From Apostichopus japonicus (taxonomy: Eukaryota; Echinodermata; Holothuroidea; Aspidochirotida; Stichopodidae), in the NCBI RefSeq assembly GCF_037975245.1, contig NC_092574.1:26520713-26584712 (forward strand): a stretch of DNA of 64,000 nucleotides. The letters are read 5' to 3'. Shown one piece after another: positions 38,367 through 49,308 of this stretch (positions within the stretch are counted from its first letter, which is position 1; every line of letters starts with the position of its first letter). The translations under genes were made by a program, and so were the position numbers. The notes beneath the pieces are model-generated. The model was given only the letters and a program-made list of their open reading frames with translations. It made no database searches and had not been told where the DNA came from.

Positions 38367-38921
38367 AAATTTCTTCCTTAATTTCCGGTGAAATTTCTTA
38401 GAAATTAGATATGTTTTCTAAAACTCCTTAAGCCGCCATGTACTAGATCGGTGGTTCTGTGGTCTTTGTGTAACACAAGGTAAATTTTAACAGCAGACTC
38501 TTCGTTGTTTTGGCTATACATCGCGCTATCCAGCTCCAACGCGAGGAATTTTCGCATGTAGGCTTTACTCAAACGTTGACAATTGGTCAGCTCTGCGAAG
38601 CCTAAGCTTCTCAGTGCTACATTCTGCTCTGACAACGATTCCGACAAATTTCTTCCATAATTTCCGGTGAAATTTCTTAAAAATTAGATATGATTTAAAA
38701 AACTCCTTAAGCCGCCATATATGTAGTAGATCAGTGGTTTCGTGGTATTTGTGTAACACAAGATAAGTTTTAACAGCAGACTCTTCGTTGTTTATGCATC
38801 GCGCTATCCAGCTCCAGTGCGAAGAATGTTCGCGTGTATATGCTACTCTAACGTTTACAATCGGACAGTTCTGCGAAGCCTAAGCTTCTAGGTGACACAT
38901 TCTGCTCTGACGTCGATTCCG
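38367..38921. repeat. direct tandem duplication, two units of about 278 bp
   Basis: Copy 1 spans 38367-38644 and copy 2 spans 38645-38921. Shared landmarks include ATTTCCGGTGAAATTTCTTA, AACTCCTTAAGCCGCCAT, AACAGCAGACTCTTCGTTGT, CGCGCTATCCAGCTCCA, GCGAAGCCTAAGCTTCT and ATTCTGCTCTGAC. Similarity is high (by eye roughly 85%). Reading frames across it are short and not conserved between copies, so I do not call it coding. Confidence 0.9.
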
Positions 38922-39327
38922 CCAACTTTTCAAGTTTCTTTTTACTGTTAATTTGATCCGTGAAGTTTATTTCAGCGATTTCGAAGAACAGTTTATGAAC
39001 TGTGGTTTGAGCGTGAGTGTGCTATGTGCAACGCTATGCAAGTACACCAACTGGGCATCGTAGGATATACGTTCGCGGGTTTGTACGTTATATATATTAG
39101 GCAATCCAATGTGCTTACACGTGAGAGTGTATTTGTTGCGGAAATGGGAGTGCTATCTTCAAGTCGCCTGTTTTGCCTATTTGCAAGCACTACGTCAATC
39201 ACCATAATGATGCGTTCGAACAAAACGGTACTTTTGGTGAGAAACTGGTGAATTTGAAAACCAGATTTCTACAAGAAGAAAACGTCGAATGGTTAGAAAG
39301 AGAAAAATAATAACTACAAGTATAGTC

Positions 39328-39805
39328 AGTATTGCGAAGTTCGCCATACTGCGAAGTTCGGGCACCCTAAGAAATACACGATTTTCACCATGAAAACCTA
39401 CAGGAAGAGCCAAATTTCACCAAAAAGTACGAAGCTACAGTTATTTTCTCTCCAAAATGACCCGTGTGCAAGAAATTACTTACATATTTGTCAATAAAAT
39501 GACGAAGATCTATGAAGTCTGTTATAATTACTGAAAGAGCAACTGCGCCCCCAATTTTATCACCATCGCCACACTGTGGGTTGCGCGTCCGAACTTCGCA
39601 ATACTCTAGCAAGAAATACCAGTTCCACAATCACGAAGAATCTTCTTGGAAAACAACGTGGAAACAGTTTGCAGGAAAGAAAGTTTGGCCGTGTATCGTA
39701 CTATAACAAAATTCTCCCACCATATGAAGTATATTTTCAAATGATTTATACCAGAAGATTTAGTTTTGGGGTGTTTTAAGTCTTAAGTGGCCGAACTTCG
39801 AAGTC
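39328..39805. repeat. inverted and repeated GCGAAGTTCG motifs
   Basis: AGTATTGCGAAGTTCG (39328-39343) is exactly complementary to CGAACTTCGCAATACT (39590-39605). Further copies of the core lie at 39350-39359 (GCGAAGTTCG) and near 39786 (CCGAACTTCG). This may be a decayed inverted-repeat element of about 280 bp. No gene was recognised. Confidence 0.6.
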
Positions 39806-40364
39806 ACCATCCTACAATGTATCAAAATCTTCCACCAGACAATTCCTGTAAACAAAAAATGAATCCGTGAGCTCTGCGACGCTCTGCTATTCGAAACACG
39901 TAAATCGTAAATGTATGTACATCCATGTTGAGATTTACAACGGTAAAAGAAGAGAAAATGTCTATATTGCAACATATATGTTATGAAAATGTGTGAAACG
40001 TAAAAAATAATAATTACTTAAGTAATCAAAACTCAATAAAATGGTCACATTCAACTGTTATACGGTAAACCGTATACTTACAAATAACCAAAGGAATGAT
40101 ATGCAATGTGAACGACTGAAACATTAACTACCAAATTGAATGTATGACATTTAAACAAACCCTATTGTTTGTACAAAAGTTAACTTGCAGAGGCGTGAGG
40201 TGGCCTCGGCAGCACAGCGAAATGATTTCAGTTGATACTACGAAACACACGTGTAAAAAAAACTGACATATCATGCGTAAAATGAAATTCATAAGTCGCG
40301 TGTACGTAAAATCCAGGAAACATTTTACCTCTACTTAGCAGAGCGATGTTTCGATCCTAGGACC

Positions 40365-41041
40365 CATAGTCGTAGGAGGCAGGCGCGTAGCCAAGGGGGG
40401 GGGGGCGAAGGGGGCAGCCGCCCCCCCCCCCTTGAGCATATTTTTAAAAAAAATTTGTAATGCTTTTATGATATCGCTAGTATTTTCAAAAGAGAAAATG
40501 CTAAGATGCAACTAACAAGGCCTGGGAAGTGCCATTTCCAGCGATCTGGGAGGCATTTTTAGCCAAAATTTTCTTGTACGCTTCGCGCCAATCATGGTGG
40601 CGCTACGCTTAGATAGTTTGCAATGCTGAATCTACAGTTTCGCCCCTCCCTTGGCAAATTCCTGGCTACGCGCCTGGTAGGAGGCGGGAGGGGGGGGGCT
40701 GGGGCTGCAGCCCCCAACCAGATATTTTTGTGAAAATTCGGGCAATATGCTGAGAATTATTCGGGCACCTACTGAAAGAAAAATAAATTGCAATGATGCA
40801 GCTAAAGGAAATCAATATTTAAAAAAATTATTGTAATGACTTACCCAAAAATTCGAATCAATATGGAAGGGTAATAACACGGCAAATGATTGTATGTAAT
40901 TGGCATGCGATGTAATAACAGATGCATGCATATGATATATACAATAATATGTTGAACGCGTGCGCAAGATGCTGCTTACATTTTTCGGGCAAGTCGTTAC
41001 AGCCCCCCCCCCCCCAATCAAATTGGGCTCCTACGCCTATG
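40365..41041. mobile_element. outer hAT-like miniature element in the tRNA pseudogene
   Basis: The ends CATAGTCGTAGGAG and CTCCTACGCCTATG are inverted repeats with one mismatch. They are flanked by the 8-bp direct repeat CTAGGACC (40357-40364 and 41042-41049). An 8-bp target duplication with short CA-starting inverted ends is typical of the hAT superfamily. No transposase is encoded. The element is 677 bp including the inner insertion, or about 372 bp without it and its duplication. It carries a C-run near its right end. Confidence 0.88.
40380..40676. mobile_element. inner hAT-like miniature element nested in the outer one
   Basis: The 14-bp ends CAGGCGCGTAGCCA and TGGCTACGCGCCTG are perfect inverted repeats. 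The flanking 8-bp direct repeat GTAGGAGG occurs at 40372-40379 and 40677-40684. Length is 297 bp with no coding capacity. G-runs and C-runs lie just inside the left end. It inserted into the left terminal repeat of the outer element. Confidence 0.9.
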
Positions 41042-41392
41042 CTAGGACCTGTAGGTTATTTGACCAGCACGCTTCTGCTGCACCACTATGCTTATTTACA
41101 TACGAATTATAAGATGCATCACTTTTTGTGTATAGCTGCATGAACAACTTAGCTTTCTTGACTGGTATACAACCGCAAATGGGTTTGAATTTTATTTTAA
41201 AATGAAAGCAAAGATCAAGTGTTCTCTGCTGGAACCGCTTGCAACAAAATTTTATATTATGAAAAGGAATGAAACATGACGAAATCTCGATATTTGTGCA
41301 TTATAACTTTTAAGGAGATCTCATCACTGAGTAAAATAATCACTGCTTACATTGTAAATGGCACGTACGAGAAAAGAAGAAAGGATTGCTTA

Positions 41393-41467
41393 TAGCAGAG
41401 CGCATTTCCAATCATGGGGCCCGAGTTGGGTTATGGGCCCAGCACGCTTCCTCTGCGCCACTTTCCT
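41393..41467 (-). pseudogene. tRNA-iMet pseudogene with intact anticodon arm
   Basis: The anticodon arm GCTGGGCCCATAACCCA and most of the D arm match the intact gene. The acceptor stem (AGGAAAG against CTCTGCT) no longer pairs and the T arm/B box is scrambled. About 130 bp of 5' flanking DNA also resembles the flank of the intact gene, so it arose by segmental duplication and not by retroposition. Confidence 0.85.
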
Positions 41468-44400
41468 GATAAAATAATTGTGAACATAAGTGTAATTGAA
41501 ATCGAAGATCAACTTGTGTGATGTAATCACAGCTTTTAACATTTCCCCGCTAAATTAGGGCGTGCTTTCGTATAACATTGCAACACTCTACTACCATTAA
41601 ATTATCAGAATATACATGTTATTATTATCTTTAATATTTTCATCTTTTCAATTAATGTAACAATTATATTATTTAATAAAATTATTACTTGCAATCGATA
41701 CACTATGTACACAACTTTTCAAATTTTAGATACAAATAAACAAACTATTATGGTGATTTCTTTAATTTACGGAAGCCAAATGCACAACCCATACGGACAA
41801 ATCGACTGGGAGGTTTTAATCAGGGTAAGGAGATTAGCACCAGAGCTTTCCTGATGATTCTCTATCGGAAACGTTACTTTTCATGGCCGTCTTTTTCTCC
41901 CTCTTGTATGTTTAATATTTGAGAGAATGGCAGGTTCCGGTGAAGTGGTACATCATCGCTTACAGCATGATAGTGCGTTGACTAATTCCTGGCGTTAATA
42001 GGAATTCAATAAGCAGGAACCAAATATATAGGGCAAACAAATTAAATGGGATCTTATAGTCCGAATTTAACCATCGTCTATTTTCACGCTATTTGAATCT
42101 ATAGAACTAATAAGGTAATATCTGGCAAAGGCCAGGCCCTACGTAGTGGGACTGTGTAAAGACGAGGAGGTGGTTTTGGTGATGCATGGTATATGAGAGG
42201 GCAGGGGGGGGGGCGGCAGGGTTTACTTATCGAAGTCATGTAAGCTTCAGAACTTAGTTTATATATTACTTCAGGTCTATATTTTACACTGGATTCGTGA
42301 GTTATTGAGAAATTTAAGGTTGCCTCTATAAAGTAGCCTAATTTATTCCAACTTTGATCCAAAAGATGATGTGAAAAACATGATGACTATGGTCAAATTT
42401 TATCAAATTTGGCAAGGCGTCAATACTAGGCCTGTCCTGGTTCCGAGCTCTTTGTTAGTTGTTACGAACAATTCTAAACCATTGATCGACTAACATACTT
42501 GTTCGGCGAATTGACGATTATTTTATCTTACGAATTATTCGTTACAGTTATTTCATCGAAATGCCTCTACGCTATGTGACAAGCACTGCAGTACCATCGT
42601 GACGTCAATGGTCACACAAAGTTTTGGTCAAAGGTCATCGTGATGATATTGAAAACAACGTCACTAGGCAGTATGTCATAGGGTCACTGTAGCCTTGTGT
42701 TTTGTACTTGTAGACCAGATATTCCGATTTTTTTCAGCTCATCTAGCTGGATACATTCTTCTTACATTTTCCCAACACACAATGAAAGGATAGAAATCGT
42801 TCGCTGAACTGAAGAGTACTATCGTTGTAAGGCCGTTTCTTGATATTCTACGTCAGGTGGATGGAAACATTTGTCTCATCCTTCTCAAAGTAGAAATTCT
42901 TTGATGTTTCGGTGAGTGTTTTGGTAGACTACGTGTTGTGTTTGTAACAATAACATACGTACTGGAAAATCGTTCGACTCTCTTCAGTGTTTGCGGCACA
43001 TTATTCGTCTTACTCTCTTGTACATATAGTATTGGTACCAGTTCAGCGAGTACATTCACGGAATCGTTAAGACGATGATAGATTGCCCAAAAAAAGTGAC
43101 AATTTTTTTATCAGAGTACTAATGTTACACATATTCAACAACCGTAACCATCCATTGCTTTCAAAGTATATGCAATTGTATTTTCGTACCCGTTTCAGAA
43201 AATTTCCTGTTTTGTGCTCGGTTTTAGCATGTAACTTGTAAAAACTATGACTGATTATGAATGGATGATAGCCAACCATATTGAAGAGAATGGAAAGCTG
43301 GATCTTTTGTTCAAGATAGTTGGCGTGACGGCCTACACCATTTAATGAATTTGAATCACTTTGCCCATAGTTTTATCAAAGTATTAAGGTCTTTAGTCTT
43401 CATTGAATATTCTCATTAAGCTAGGCCCTAGGAGTACATTAGGCCTACTATAAACCAAGGCCACAAATGCAGCAAATTTCCATCATTTGCAATCTTTATT
43501 TAGTGATGATAATACTATATAATGTACCCTCTACCTAAAAAGCCCATTTACTTGCATAGTATACTCTGAACGTCAAAGAACGTATTTGAAACAACCTGTA
43601 ATAGGTATGACTTGAGACAAACTTTGGACAAGCCAAGGGTTACAAAGATTAAGCTAAGCACAGTGACTCTAGTTTGCTCCAAACATTTGTGGTTAAAACA
43701 GGAAAAAAGTGATTAATCAAATTGTAGGAGAATCTAAGAACAATTAATTGCAATTTATTTGAACTGCTAATTCTCTGATTACAACCTTATTGTCTGGTGT
43801 TGTGCTATTGAATGCCATCCAAATCAAGAGAATGAAGTCAAAAAGAAAAATACTTATTCTCTTCTGGACCCTTCAGCCATCGCAAAATTTCTAAGAATTG
43901 AAATGACTTAGTCAATATCCTTGTATAGAGGAAAACATGCATGCCTTAGTATTTTAAAACTACTGGAATTACTTTGATGGTCAGTCAAGCCATACAGTAT
44001 AGTTTTCATGCTCTAGTCATCAGACCAGCCCAGTGACAATGGCTGCAGATTGGATAAGACAGGATTTTTTTTGTATATAACCCTTCTGTTCACATCATGA
44101 ATATATAAGTATGCAACCTCACATACTGGCCTGGTTAATGTTAGGTGAAATCATCAAATGTTACACCAAGATTATGAGCAGCTCCTACAGTACGATCAAT
44201 TAAAAACCTCTCCAAATAATACAATTCTCTAAATCTGTGCTGCTGGTGTATTTTGATCCTCCAGCAGTTGCTTCTTCTCACACATTTCAATATGATACGG
44301 AACCACTGCCAGTTCACCATTTGTGGAGATGTGAATAAATACTGGTCATGTTTGCTAGCTCAATATCAGCAATATATGCATCTGGTATAATATCTATTAT

Positions 44401-44980
44401 ATATTTCATAAAAGCATTGAAAGAACAATAGAACTTGTTCTCAAGTTTTTATGTTTTTTCGCAAGGTTAGAGATTTATATACTCTGTGTATCCTTATCGT
44501 GTAGGGGAGGGGAGCATTGTCAACAGATTGAAAGACCTATACTACCAAAAACAAGGACAGGTACTGGGTACCATAAAGTTGAACACTTAGTCCTTTCAAA
44601 GTCAGTTTTTTTATGACATAGTTATTTATGACATATTAAGCATCACTGATTACATTGGCCATAAATGGTATAAGATCATTGCTTAACCTGACATTCTCTG
44701 CCCAGCAAAATTGACAGCATTTCTTATCATTCACCTGGTTGGGACAATCTTGTTATATTTACTATACTTCATCTCAGTAAGAATGAAGCATCATAAGAGT
44801 CCTAACAGTTTAAAGTGCTGCTACAGTAGTATTTATTAAACAACATGTCTTTTGGCTCTTTTCGTTTCACTTCTATTTTGCATAGCAAGCAAATTCAACT
44901 TAAATTGTTATCTATATAGATAAATCCAGCAGTCAGTATCTTGATTTTGAAACCTTTACCTTGTTTCCTCTTTAAAACAG
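41468..44980. other. non-genic stretch upstream of FBXO8
   Basis: No exon was recognised. It presumably holds the FBXO8 promoter and 5' UTR exon, which I could not place. A G-run lies near 42205. A TGACGTCA (CRE) word lies at 42600-42607, but isolated matches of this length are expected by chance. Confidence 0.5.
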
Positions 44981-44988
44981 CTTGCAGA

Positions 44989-45209
44989 ATGGGTCATGCG
45001 CTGAGGAGGTTCCGCCATGATTCCCCTCACTTGCCGAGATTCAATCCAAGGAGGAGTGGGTTGACGGAGAAATTCCCCGACCTGAATGAACTTCCACCAG
45101 AATTAGCTATTTTAATTCTATCAAACCTAAATGCAACTGATCTATGCCTCGCCATGTGCGTCAATGATTTCTGGAGGCAGCTTGCCATGGATGACCTACT
45201 TTGGCAAGG
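44989..45209 (+). CDS. FBXO8: FBXO8 coding exon 1 (start codon, F-box)
   Basis: It encodes residues 1-73 plus two bases of Gly74. It ends TGGCAAGG|GTTGGT. An acceptor (TTTCCTCTTTAAAACAG, ending 44980) just upstream shows that a non-coding 5' exon exists. The alternative donor at TTG|GTGTTA is rejected because only the chosen one restores WQGLC across the junction. Confidence 0.93.
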
Positions 45210-48200
45210 GTTGGTGTTATTGCTGATATCAATGAATCATTTATTGTTTTACATGTTGCATAGTAATTCTGACTTGTCTTGATTTTCTTAGTACTGTAGA
45301 AATAAAAACAAAACAATGGTTTTGTGTACATATTTAGTCTGTTGTACATCTTGAATCAATTCAGTCATATTCAGGGCATAATTTATCCAGCATTGCATCA
45401 TAAAATGCTATTAAAAATGGTGAAGTTGCCATACAAGAATAAAGATTTATAGCAGTTTTTCTAACATAGGATCTACAGTATTAAATGAGAGAAAAAAATC
45501 AGAGCATTCAAAAAAGCTACACAAAATTTGAACACTAAATTATTCCCTCGTATTTGCATATATTTTGCGATGTGATTCCGAATGAATCAGTCCGAGACTT
45601 CTGATACAATACTTATTCTTGGTTACATGATTACATTTGAAACAAAGGTATTTAGAGGTAGAAATCTCACTAAAATGATACAAGTGAATCATTTTCCGAT
45701 TTAAGTCTAATATTGGAAGTAATTCAATGACTTCTAGATTAATTGAAAGTAATATTTAATGGACAGTGTTGCTGAGTATCAAGATGTTAATGTTCAATGT
45801 TTTGATACACTCGCTTGTTAAATTTGCAGTTTGAATTGTAGAGCTCTGTGAGTTTTCACTGATCACTTGCTAAGTCCTCGAAAGAGTTTCACTTTGATAG
45901 AGGTGTCGTTTCATTGGTTCTTTTTATTGGTTTTGAAAGGATTCTTGAAAAGTACAGATCGAGGAATAATTTTAATAATTTGTAGTTTTATTCAAAGTCA
46001 TGAAATGCATTTGTTTTCTTTTTCTTGGCTATTTTGAGAGGTCCTGATAAAGAGTTTATATTCTTCTCCTCTCCCAACCCCATACTTATTTAGTTTGTGC
46101 TATGCTACGTGGGGTTCAGTTTCGGCGTACCACAAAAAGAAGGATGCAAACTTTTCCTACAGAGAACTTTATCAGAGACTTGATGACCACTCCCTCCTCT
46201 TCAACTGGAATGCAGAACTGGTAAGCACTATATCCCTGAGAATCACTATTCCTTTCCTCATCACCCTCAATATGAACATAATATAGGCATTTGTAGTCAT
46301 GAACCGCAGGTCATTGCACGGTCGGTTGGCTTCGACTGCTAGTTGAGAAATTGCTACATTTCGTGGTTGGTTCCCCGACCGAAGTCCACCCGACTTGATA
46401 CTCGGACGTAGCCCTAAAACGATGCGCACACAGTTGATTGTGGACCATGTTCCATGTTACAACTGTCGAGTTGAGTCTGACCATGTTAGTTGAGCAGTGT
46501 GCAAACAGGTATTAATAGTCTCGATGATTTCATTCAAAAGTGTTTCCCAATGTTAAAGAAAAAGAAGTAGTAAGACCTGATTATTTGAGTAAAGAAGCTT
46601 AACATTGTTTTGGAGGGACTGAAGGAATTGCATGACTAATAAAAGGTTCTAATTACACAACAATCACATCTGTGCCTTATTGTTGGGACATTAAAATCTG
46701 CATTGTTCTAAAGAGAATGACATTTCTTTGGGGAAATTAATTGTGTTTGTGTGTGAAGAATGTCATTGAAAAAAATAATTGGATCTGTGCTGTTAAGTTG
46801 GAACTTCCAATTCCACAATGGTTATAAAGAATGACATTTCTTTGGGAAAATTTAAGTTGGCAAATATGTCTTTTTATCAATTGAAAGAAATGTAATCGAA
46901 CAATAATTGAATCTGTACCTTTTCAGGGCATTGAGTATTTGCTTCGTGACGGGATCCTCAACAATGACCCAAAGGCCATCGCATATTTCATCAATTCAAC
47001 AAACCGTCTTGACAGGTCACAGGTCAGACGGTTTGTAACAGGAAGGTAGGTGGTGTAAATTTGACTTTACTAATTATTATTTATTGATTAAGAATTGATT
47101 AAAGAAGCATATTGGGTGTAGTTTGTAGAACAAATCAAATTTGAAATGTCCCCCTTTATATGACACTGTGATAAAAGCCTATTTAATGCTGTTAGTATTT
47201 GTAGTTTTCCCTAGTATGATTTATTAATCCTCATCTGTCCATTATTCTTTACGTTTAAAGCAGCTTTTTGTGGAGAAAGTCTCAAACTGTAGAAACTTCT
47301 TTATGACAAAACCAAAACCAAATCTTTTGCTGAGAATTTGCGAATGCATGTAGGCATCGTGGGCACTCATTCTCTATTCAAGCAGTGACACAATCATAAA
47401 AGCACTGAGACATAGTCAATTGTCTTCTTTACCTGGATGAGAAAAGTTTACCTGGGAGAACAGAACAATGACCAATTTGTTTCCTTATTGTCTGTGGCAT
47501 CAAGTGTAGTTTTCTGCATTGCATTGTGGAACTTAAGGAAGGAAATGATCGTGTTAGCTGATGAGATAAGTATTCTTTAAGATAATCTTTTAAACTTCAT
47601 ATCTGATGTCATTTCTTTCTCAGAGAAATTCAATGTTTAAAGCAAGATTAAGCATTCCGTTTCTAAAATTTGTTTTTTAGACAAGAAGTTCTGGATGAAT
47701 TAATAAAGTTAGATAACTACACGGACAAGATGTTACCCATTGCCCTACGTTCTTTTTTCGCTAACGTGGAGTCTCCGTTCCTCCACGGTAACCGGCTGCA
47801 AGTGCTGCTGGAGAAGTTTGCCGAACGGTACCTTGCGTGCAATCCACAATGCAGATTGACTAAAGGTACTTTTATTACGTCGTCATAGGCTAAAGCCTGA
47901 TATTATTTAACAGCAAAAAAAAAAAACGTTATTATTTATCATATTGAAATGATGCTCACTGACCTTTATATTGTGTGTGTAATATCTAAATGTTTACACT
48001 GTTGCTTCTAGAAAGAGTTTAGGATTTCAGGAGTCTAACGATTAATGAAAATATGTCAAATCATCAGGTATTAAATTAATCACTGATCACAAAAGCAACA
48101 GTTGATTGCAGGACAGACATGCAAATCACAACTGGCTTATGCATGTTTGCTGTCTAAATTGTAAGTTAGGCTTTGATGAAATAAATCTAAGCAGAAACAT

Positions 48201-49308
48201 CTGTATGGCAAACTTCAACTGAATTCCATGAGGGTAAGTGATCGCCCAGAACCTTAGCAACCATTCTGGATGACAAAATGCAATTTTTATTTGTAAACCA
48301 GGAAGTTTCCAAATATGTGATATCAAAAGTCTGGATTGATTTGACTATCTTTCAGTTTTAAGTATCAGTTACAATACTGTCACAGGCCCCAAAATTGAGG
48401 CTATTTAATGAGTAAATGCCAGTGGGTTTCACTGTTTTACACCAGTAAAAGGAAAAACACTTGTGTTTTACTGTTAGTGCCAAATTAATATTGCTTTTGT
48501 ATCAATTTAGGGAAAATGCTAGTGAGAATTTGAGTTTAGCCAGTATATCTTTTTTGCACTGAATTCTTTTAGCAAGTGGTTAAAATTGGGAAAATTCAAG
48601 GCCTGTGTCCCAGGAAAGATATCTTATTATAGTTGTTGTTGTCATATCATTGAGTTGAGCCCAACAGACCTGTAGTTTTTGCTGCCATAGTCAAGTTCCT
48701 TTCCTTTCTTGATTACAGACGGTATCTGTGTCCCAGGAAGGATATGTTATTATAGTGTTTTTTGTTGTTGTTGTTATCATATCACTGAGTTGAGCCCAAC
48801 AGACCTGTAGTTTTTGCTGCCATAGTCAAGTTCCTTTCCTTTCTTGATTACAGACGGTATCTGTGTCCCAGGAAGGATATGTTATTATAGTGTTTTTTGT
48901 TGTTGTTGTTATCATTGAGTTGAGTTGAGCCCGACAGACCTGTAGTTATTGCTGCCATAGTCAAGTTCCTTTCCTGTCTTGATTACAGACGGTATCTGTG
49001 TCCCAGGAAAGATATCTTATTATAGTTGTTGTTGTCATATCATTGAGTTGAGCGCAACAGACCTGTTGTTATTGCTGCTATAGTCAAGTTCCTTTCCTTT
49101 CTTGATTACAGACGGTATCTGTATTCTCTGCTATTCATTGATATTACTGTCTATTGATCTGACCAGTCCTCACGTCAAGAATAAAATGTCCAAGAGGGAG
49201 TTCATCAGGAATGTTCGGCAGGCCACGGCCGAGGCGGATGATGAGCTCTCTGGCCACATGTTTGATAACATCTACCTGGTGGGCCACATTGCACCACAGA
49301 AATGGTGA
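44989..49308 (+). CDS. FBXO8: FBXO8: F-box and Sec7-domain protein, whole coding span
   Basis: Five coding exons, 44989-45209, 46094-46220, 46927-47045, 47681-47865 and 49112-49308, join in phase with GT-AG junctions to give 282 residues. Residues 32-75 form the F-box (ELPPELAILILSNLNATDLC), which binds SKP1 in SCF ubiquitin ligases. Residues from about 100 to the end form a Sec7-like domain; its last exon contains DLTSPHVKNKMSKREFIRN, near-identical to vertebrate FBXO8 as I recall it. The human protein is somewhat longer (about 319) at the N terminus. Vertebrate FBXO8 is reported to restrain ARF6 by ubiquitination. The residue at the usual catalytic glutamate of Sec7 exchange factors is His191, so nucleotide exchange activity is doubtful. 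The start is chosen because MGHALRR aligns with the family start and follows an acceptor (CTCTTTAAAACAG). A promoter was not located. Confidence 0.95.
46094..46220 (+). CDS. FBXO8: FBXO8 coding exon 2
   Basis: It encodes the end of the F-box region and the linker (LCYATWGSVSAY through LLFNWNAEL), residues 75-116. Acceptor TTATTTAG; donor CTG|GTAAGC. Phase 0 at the end. Confidence 0.93.
46661..46926 (+). repeat. degenerate threefold duplication at the 3' end of FBXO8 intron 2
   Basis: Blocks ATCTGTGCC, ATCTGTGCT and ATCTGTACC lie at 46668, 46783 and 46911. GAATGACATTTCTTTGGG occurs at 46715 and 46829. The period is therefore about 114-128 bp. Only the last copy keeps a good acceptor (CCTTTTCAG). 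Confidence 0.65.
46927..47045 (+). CDS. FBXO8: FBXO8 coding exon 3
   Basis: It encodes residues 117-155 plus two bases of Arg156 (GIEYLLRDGILNNDPKAIAY onward), the start of the Sec7-like domain. Donor GGAAG|GTAGGT. Confidence 0.92.
47681..47865 (+). CDS. FBXO8: FBXO8 coding exon 4 (Sec7 core)
   Basis: It encodes residues 157-217 plus one base of Asp218. EKFAERYLACNP (200-211) aligns with the conserved Sec7 helix after the glutamate-finger loop. The loop itself reads ESPFLHGNRLQ, without the usual glutamate. Acceptor TGTTTTTTAG; donor TAAAG|GTACTT. Confidence 0.93.
48601..49122 (+). repeat. tandem array of four copies of the FBXO8 intron-4 3' splice site
   Basis: Each unit (135, 135 and 123 bp apart) ends TTCCTTTCTTGATTACAG followed by ACGGTATCTGT, which is the first 11 bases of the last exon. 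The third copy reads TTCCTGTCTT. Acceptor AGs are at 48717-48718, 48852-48853, 48987-48988 and the authentic 49110-49111. Joined to exon 4, the three upstream sites would reach in-frame stops at 48808, 48916 and 49081. Confidence 0.95.
49112..49308 (+). CDS. FBXO8: FBXO8 last coding exon with stop
   Basis: It encodes residues 218-282 (DGICILCYSLILLSIDLT onward) ending HIAPQKW and TGA at 49306-49308. An ATG-like open frame starting at 49102 lies in the intron and is not the start. The authentic acceptor is the last of four near-identical ones. Confidence 0.94.

Larger units (their letters stand above)
40336..41092 (-). pseudogene. tRNA-iMet pseudogene split by a nested transposon insertion
   Basis: Without the insertion and one copy of its target duplication, 40336-40364 plus 41050-41092 make exactly 72 bases that align end to end with the intact initiator tRNA gene at 37899-37970. 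The anticodon has changed from CAT to AAT, several stem positions are mismatched and the start reads AGCATAGTGG. The break falls between the T arm and the anticodon arm. Confidence 0.9.

Noticed and set aside
41393-41467. Second functional initiator tRNA
   Set aside because: The anticodon arm is intact, but the acceptor stem no longer pairs and the B box is destroyed.
12448-42607. Three TGACGTCA (CRE) words at 12448, 38272 and 42600
   Set aside because: An 8-mer is expected about once in a window of this size and composition; three without other promoter evidence is weak, and the tie to a cAMP gene is probably coincidence.
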